Position numbers and translations under genes: made by a program. From Blastopirellula marina (GTDB taxonomy: Bacteria > Planctomycetota > Planctomycetia > Pirellulales > Pirellulaceae): a stretch of 64,000 bases of DNA. The DNA lies in the NCBI RefSeq assembly GCF_002967715.1, contig NZ_PUIA01000085.1:186001-250000 (forward strand), given 5' to 3'. Shown in pieces: positions 63,035 through 64,000 of this stretch (position 1 is the first letter of the stretch; every line of letters starts with the position of its first letter). The notes beneath the pieces were generated by a model. That model had not been told where the DNA came from. It saw only the letters and a program-made list of their open reading frames with translations, and did no database searches.

Positions 63035-64000
63035 GTGACTGGTGAAACAACGAGCGTCTCGACGATCGACAAACCTTCCGGCACCGGCAAAGTGCTACTG
63101 GAAGTGCGTGACCTGGCCGTCGAATTCCGCACCGAAGAAGGTATCTTCAAAGCCGTTCGCGGGGTCGATTTCGATCTGCGAGCTGGCGAAACACTAGGCA
63201 TCGTGGGTGAGTCTGGCTCTGGCAAGTCGGTCACCAACCTGGCCATGCTAGGGCTCATTCCCCAGCCCCCCGGCAAGATCACCAGCGGCAGTGCCATGTA
63301 CAACGGCCGCGACCTGCTGAAGATGAACGATAAGGAACTCGCGTCGATTCGCGGGAACCGCATCGCGATGATCTTCCAGGACCCGATGACCACGCTCAAT
63401 CCATTCCTGACCATCGACGAACAGCTGACCGAGGTCACGCGAAAGCATCTGGGGCTTTCCTACAAAGAAGCCCTCGACCGCGCGGTCGAGATGCTCGAAA
63501 AAGTAGGCATCCCCGGTGCCAAACGCCGCGTGTTCAACTATCCGCACGAGTTCTCTGGCGGTATGCGGCAACGCGTCGTGATCGCGATGGCACTCTCGTG
63601 TAATCCCGAGATCCTGATCGCCGACGAACCGACCACCGCGCTCGACGTCACCATCCAGGCCCAGATTCTGGAACTGATGCAGGAGCTGCAAGAGGAACAC
63701 AACACGGCGATCGTCATGATCACCCACGACCTGGGCGTGATCGCCAACATGGCCAACGACGTGCTGGTGATGTACGCCGGTCGCAAGGTGGAACAAGCCA
63801 GGGTCCATGATCTATTCACCGACCCACGTCACCCTTATACGCTGGGCCTGCTCAATTCGATTCCGCGCATCGACGAAGAAGTCGGAGCCGAACTCTCGCC
63901 CATCAAGGGTCAGCCGCCAGACATGAGCGAGGCCATCCCCGGCTGTTCGTTCTATCCGCGTTGTCCCTATCACGTCGACGAATGCCTGAAGACCGATCCG
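63035..64000 (+). CDS. oppD: Oligopeptide ABC transporter ATP-binding protein OppD (cut by window end)
   Basis: A frame from GTG 63035 (aaggg about 8 bases before) stays open to the last base, 322 codons. It has Walker A GESGSGKS near residue 54, the Q loop [12 protein letters not shown] near 112, the signature [13 protein letters not shown] near 173, Walker [10 protein letters not shown] near 191, and the H loop ITHDLGVI. The C-terminal oligo_HPY region ([22 protein letters not shown]) binds an iron-sulfur-like Cys site and is nearly complete. An oppF gene probably follows. Confidence 0.95.
   Translation, partial: MTGETTSVSTIDKPSGTGKVLLEVRDLAVEFRTEEGIFKAVRGVDFDLRAGETLGIVGESGSGKSVTNLAMLGLIPQPPGKITSGSAMYNGRDLLKMNDKELASIRGNRIAMIFQDPMTTLNPFLTIDEQLTEVTRKHLGLSYKEALDRAVEMLEKVGIPGAKRRVFNYPHEFSGGMRQRVVIAMALSCNPEILIADEPTTALDVTIQAQILELMQELQEEHNTAIVMITHDLGVIANMANDVLVMYAGRKVEQARVHDLFTDPRHPYTLGLLNSIPRIDEEVGAELSPIKGQPPDMSEAIPGCSFYPRCPYHVDECLKTDP

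Overview
The window looks like a chromosome segment from a planctomycete of the Pirellulaceae type (Blastopirellula, Bremerella or Rhodopirellula relatives). The main reason is an ECF sigma factor / FecR-LamG / cytochrome-DUF1549-DUF1553 / DUF1501 gene set, an arrangement characteristic of that phylum. Many secreted proteins that I cannot assign and a moderately GC-rich base composition fit this. The genus is an inference; no rRNA is present.

Layout. (1) 1-6041: the distal part of a cbb3 cytochrome oxidase operon (end of ccoO, then ccoQ, a one-heme ccoP, ccoG, a short fixH-like gene, a TauE/SafE-type membrane protein, ccoI, ccoS), nearly all overlapping or a few bases apart. A 13-bp tandem repeat array follows (6056-6185). 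(2) 6383-7736: a Tat-exported beta-propeller-like protein and its terminator. (3) 7770-27044: a probable composite genomic island. A 20-bp stretch identical to the 3' end of the tRNA-Asn gene at 27030-27102 recurs in direct orientation at 7770-7789, and a broken recombinase gene abuts the tRNA end. Inside are a transposase fragment, an AT-rich gene with caspase-like His/Cys motifs, the ECF/FecR/DUF1549-1553/DUF1501 set, a small HTH gene, a two-component system with a substrate-binding-protein sensor and two receiver proteins, a sulfatase flanked by two cut-off secretion leaders, a tmRNA-end-like scar, and a SEC-C protein with a nuclease-like core. (4) 27265-43928: mostly ordinary chromosomal genes. 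These include an anti-sigma ATPase plus STAS pair, a CheY-like receiver, a 1282-residue MFS/acyltransferase/acyl-ACP synthetase fusion, several secreted proteins of unknown function, tRNA-Leu(UAG), a HAD hydrolase, a cytidylyltransferase-like protein, an Nramp-like transporter with a coiled-coil insert, and a GT4 glycosyltransferase. (5) 44065-54828: four genes joined by ATGA overlaps: an AddB-like nuclease, an AddA/RecB-like helicase-nuclease, a YhaO/SbcD-type phosphoesterase and a YhaN/SbcC-type ATPase. This reads as one DNA-end-processing operon. (6) 54830-58419: a gamma-glutamylcyclotransferase-like protein, a WYL regulator, a UvrC lacking its C-terminal HhH region, and an ArsR-family regulator. 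(7) 58916-64000: an oligopeptide ABC importer (oppABCD, oppD cut by the window end) with extra soluble insertions in OppA and OppC.

The most interesting part is the island. It shows two independent boundary-like signals (tRNA-Asn and tmRNA ends), decayed recombination genes, and cargo that includes two candidate defence or effector proteins and a sulfatase cassette that appears to have been cut out of a different operon.
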